Shown one piece after another: positions 62,603-64,000 of a DNA stretch of 64,000 nt. A program made the translations under genes and the position numbers. Origin of the DNA: Bog-159 sp035499555 (lineage in GTDB: Bacteria > Acidobacteriota > Terriglobia > Bryobacterales > Bryobacteraceae); contig DATJYO010000025.1 in NCBI GenBank assembly GCA_035499555.1, forward strand, positions 1 to 64,000, given 5' to 3'. Below the pieces are notes generated by a model. The model made no database searches. It was not told where the DNA came from and was given only the letters and a program-made list of their open reading frames with translations. Position 1 is the first letter of the stretch, and the number at the start of each line of letters is the position of its first letter.

Positions 62603-64000
62603 ATGATCAAACTTGCGTTTGCTATTGCGTTGGCCGCGTCCGGGCTTCTCGCTCAAACGCCGGCCCCTTCTCTGATGTACATTTATCCGCTGGTGTTCGA
62701 TGCCAATGGCCAGCCGGTTACCGACCTCACTAGCGCCGACTTCAAGATCGTGGATCAGGGCAAACCCGGTAATATCGTCTTCTTCCACGCTCCGCGCGCA
62801 CAAAAGACCGCCGCCGCGGGCAAGCTCGAGTATTCCAACCGCCCCGGTGGCAAGACCCCTCACGCCGTTGCCATCCTCTTCGACCTGATGAACGAGAGCC
62901 AGCCTGATCGCCTGGACATGTGGCACGCGCTGGACAAGTCCCTCCCCAAGATGGAGTCCGGCGATTCCGTGTATTTCTATATCCTCACGCTCGAAGGCGA
63001 GCTGTTCCCGATCCATCCCATCGGACCGCCCGCCGCCGATGACCACAACTGGCCTCAGGACGTGGCCGGCCCGCTCGACAAGGCCATGAAGACCTATAGC
63101 CATGCGCGCCCCGCGCACCTGGGCCAGGAAGACCAGGTCAAGAAGACCTTTCACGATCTCGAAGTCCTGGCCAACCAACTCTCCGCGCTGCCCGGCCGCA
63201 AGGATATCGTCTGGATCACCGGCGGCGTGCAAAACGTCTACAACACCAAGCTGCCCTGCAATGGCGACTGGGTAGACTGCGCGCTCTACGTGCCGCACCT
63301 GGCGGTCACCCTGGCCCACGCCGACGTGGCCGTGAATCCGCTTTCCAACAGCCGCGACCTGGTATCCGGCGTCACCCGCTACGATGGCCAGTTCTCCTCC
63401 GGCGGCGACATGAAGGCCAAGGCCAACGCCAACGATGTGTTCGGCGACCAACAGGCCGGTCCGAACGCCGCCGCGGGTCCTGATCCCACCCGCGATCTGG
63501 AACAGATGGGGCGGCTGACCGGCGGGCATGCCTTCTTCCGGCAAGAGGTGCCGGCAGTGGTCCAACAGTTGGCCGCCGACGCCGGCAATATGTATGAAAT
63601 TGCCTACCAGCCCGCGTCCGACAATTGGGACAACAAGTTCCACGTGATCCATATCAATTGCGAACGCAAGGGCGTCAAGCTGCAGAGCAAGGAGCGGTAT
63701 TTCGCCCTGCCGGATACCCGAAGCGCCGCCGAGAAGCAGCGGGCCGCGGTGATGGCGGCCTTTCAGAGCCCGTACAACGTGGCGGAAATCGGAATGAACG
63801 TAAAGGTATCCCCGGCGCAGGGCGGCATCCACTTCGATCTGCGTATCGACCCGAGCGATGTGATGCTGCACGAAGACGGCGGCAAGTTCACCGGTGGCCT
63901 GGTCTTCTTTGTCTCCGATCGCGGCGCCTCCGGCCCGCTCGGCGATCCCACCGTATCGCCGCTCGGCCTGGATCTCACCAAGGCGCAGTACGACACCGTC
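62603..64000 (+). CDS. VWFA-related acidobacterial domain protein, partial at right edge
   Basis: Open frame from ATG 62603 runs without stop to the window end (466 codons). It has a signal peptide (MIKLAFAIALAASGLLAQ), a region with LVFDANGQPVTDLTSADFKIVDQG typical of TIGR03436 proteins, and a VWFA-like domain (AVAILFDLMNES, DIVWITGG, DLEQMGRLTGGHAFF). It shares the family of the protein at 9509-10420 but is longer. Secreted or surface; function unknown. Confidence 0.85.
   Translation, partial: MIKLAFAIALAASGLLAQTPAPSLMYIYPLVFDANGQPVTDLTSADFKIVDQGKPGNIVFFHAPRAQKTAAAGKLEYSNRPGGKTPHAVAILFDLMNESQPDRLDMWHALDKSLPKMESGDSVYFYILTLEGELFPIHPIGPPAADDHNWPQDVAGPLDKAMKTYSHARPAHLGQEDQVKKTFHDLEVLANQLSALPGRKDIVWITGGVQNVYNTKLPCNGDWVDCALYVPHLAVTLAHADVAVNPLSNSRDLVSGVTRYDGQFSSGGDMKAKANANDVFGDQQAGPNAAAGPDPTRDLEQMGRLTGGHAFFRQEVPAVVQQLAADAGNMYEIAYQPASDNWDNKFHVIHINCERKGVKLQSKERYFALPDTRSAAEKQRAAVMAAFQSPYNVAEIGMNVKVSPAQGGIHFDLRIDPSDVMLHEDGGKFTGGLVFFVSDRGASGPLGDPTVSPLGLDLTKAQYDTV

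Overview
The window looks like a piece of an acidobacterial chromosome, most likely Bryobacterales/Solibacter-like. The evidence is the set of lineage-typical families: two VWFA-related acidobacterial proteins, a TIGR03437-type secreted protein, 'acidobacterial duplicated orphan permeases' (one intact, one truncated), and a TolB-like/TPR regulator with the N-terminal domain common in this phylum. Genes are GC-rich and often overlap by a few bases.

Layout. (1) 7-9430: a respiratory block on the + strand with split cytochrome b, an eight-heme cytochrome c, a cupredoxin-type lipoprotein, heme o synthase, an ABC exporter pair, an Sco copper chaperone and a DUF420 membrane protein. It fits a quinol-oxidising bc-type complex plus biogenesis functions for a copper/heme oxidase. 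(2) 9509-11653: a VWFA protein and a convergent D-3-phosphoglycerate dehydrogenase-like gene, separated by a perfect hairpin. (3) 11749-16745: a compact type III-A CRISPR effector operon (cas10-csm2-csm3-csm4-csm5). Cas10 lacks the HD nuclease domain, and no CRISPR array, cas6, csm6/CARF effector or adaptation gene lies in the window. (4) 16760-17941: an acyl-CoA dehydrogenase. (5) 34569 down to 18182: a ~16.4 kb exopolysaccharide operon on the - strand. It starts with a specialised NusG paralog and a ribbon-helix-helix protein, followed by Wza, Wzc tyrosine kinase, Wzx flippase, glycosyltransferases, Wzy-like polymerase, WcaF-like acetyltransferase, WbaP-like priming transferase, a TPR protein and an O-antigen-ligase-like protein.

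(6) 35-41 kb: a region of decay and mobile-element debris. It holds a FecR-like secreted protein, a frameshifted GYD gene, a zinc-ribbon fragment, a secreted two-repeat protein, a group II intron domain V-like fragment, IS21-family end repeats with a truncated istA, and a frameshifted tyrosine integrase ending 22 bp from the 3' end of tRNA-Lys. A degraded tRNA 3'-end-like sequence at 17986 has the same orientation as the tRNA-Lys end, so the whole 18-41 kb segment may be an old genomic island.

(7) 41-64 kb: mostly ordinary chromosome, with a fucose-isomerase-like enzyme, tRNA-Leu, bacillithiol glycosyltransferase BshA, a truncated permease beside a 12+12 bp palindrome, a GT39 glycosyltransferase, a YegD-like Hsp70 with its DUF2760 partner, a TIGR03437 protein, prolyl oligopeptidase, a lipid A-type acyltransferase, an intact ADOP permease, a TolB/TPR regulator, an alpha/beta hydrolase, an isocitrate dehydrogenase-type enzyme, protein-isoaspartate methyltransferase, and a VWFA protein that runs off the right edge.

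The most interesting items are the HD-less type III-A effector operon with an Arg/Gly-rich Csm2, and the possible tRNA-bounded exopolysaccharide island with its own antiterminator.
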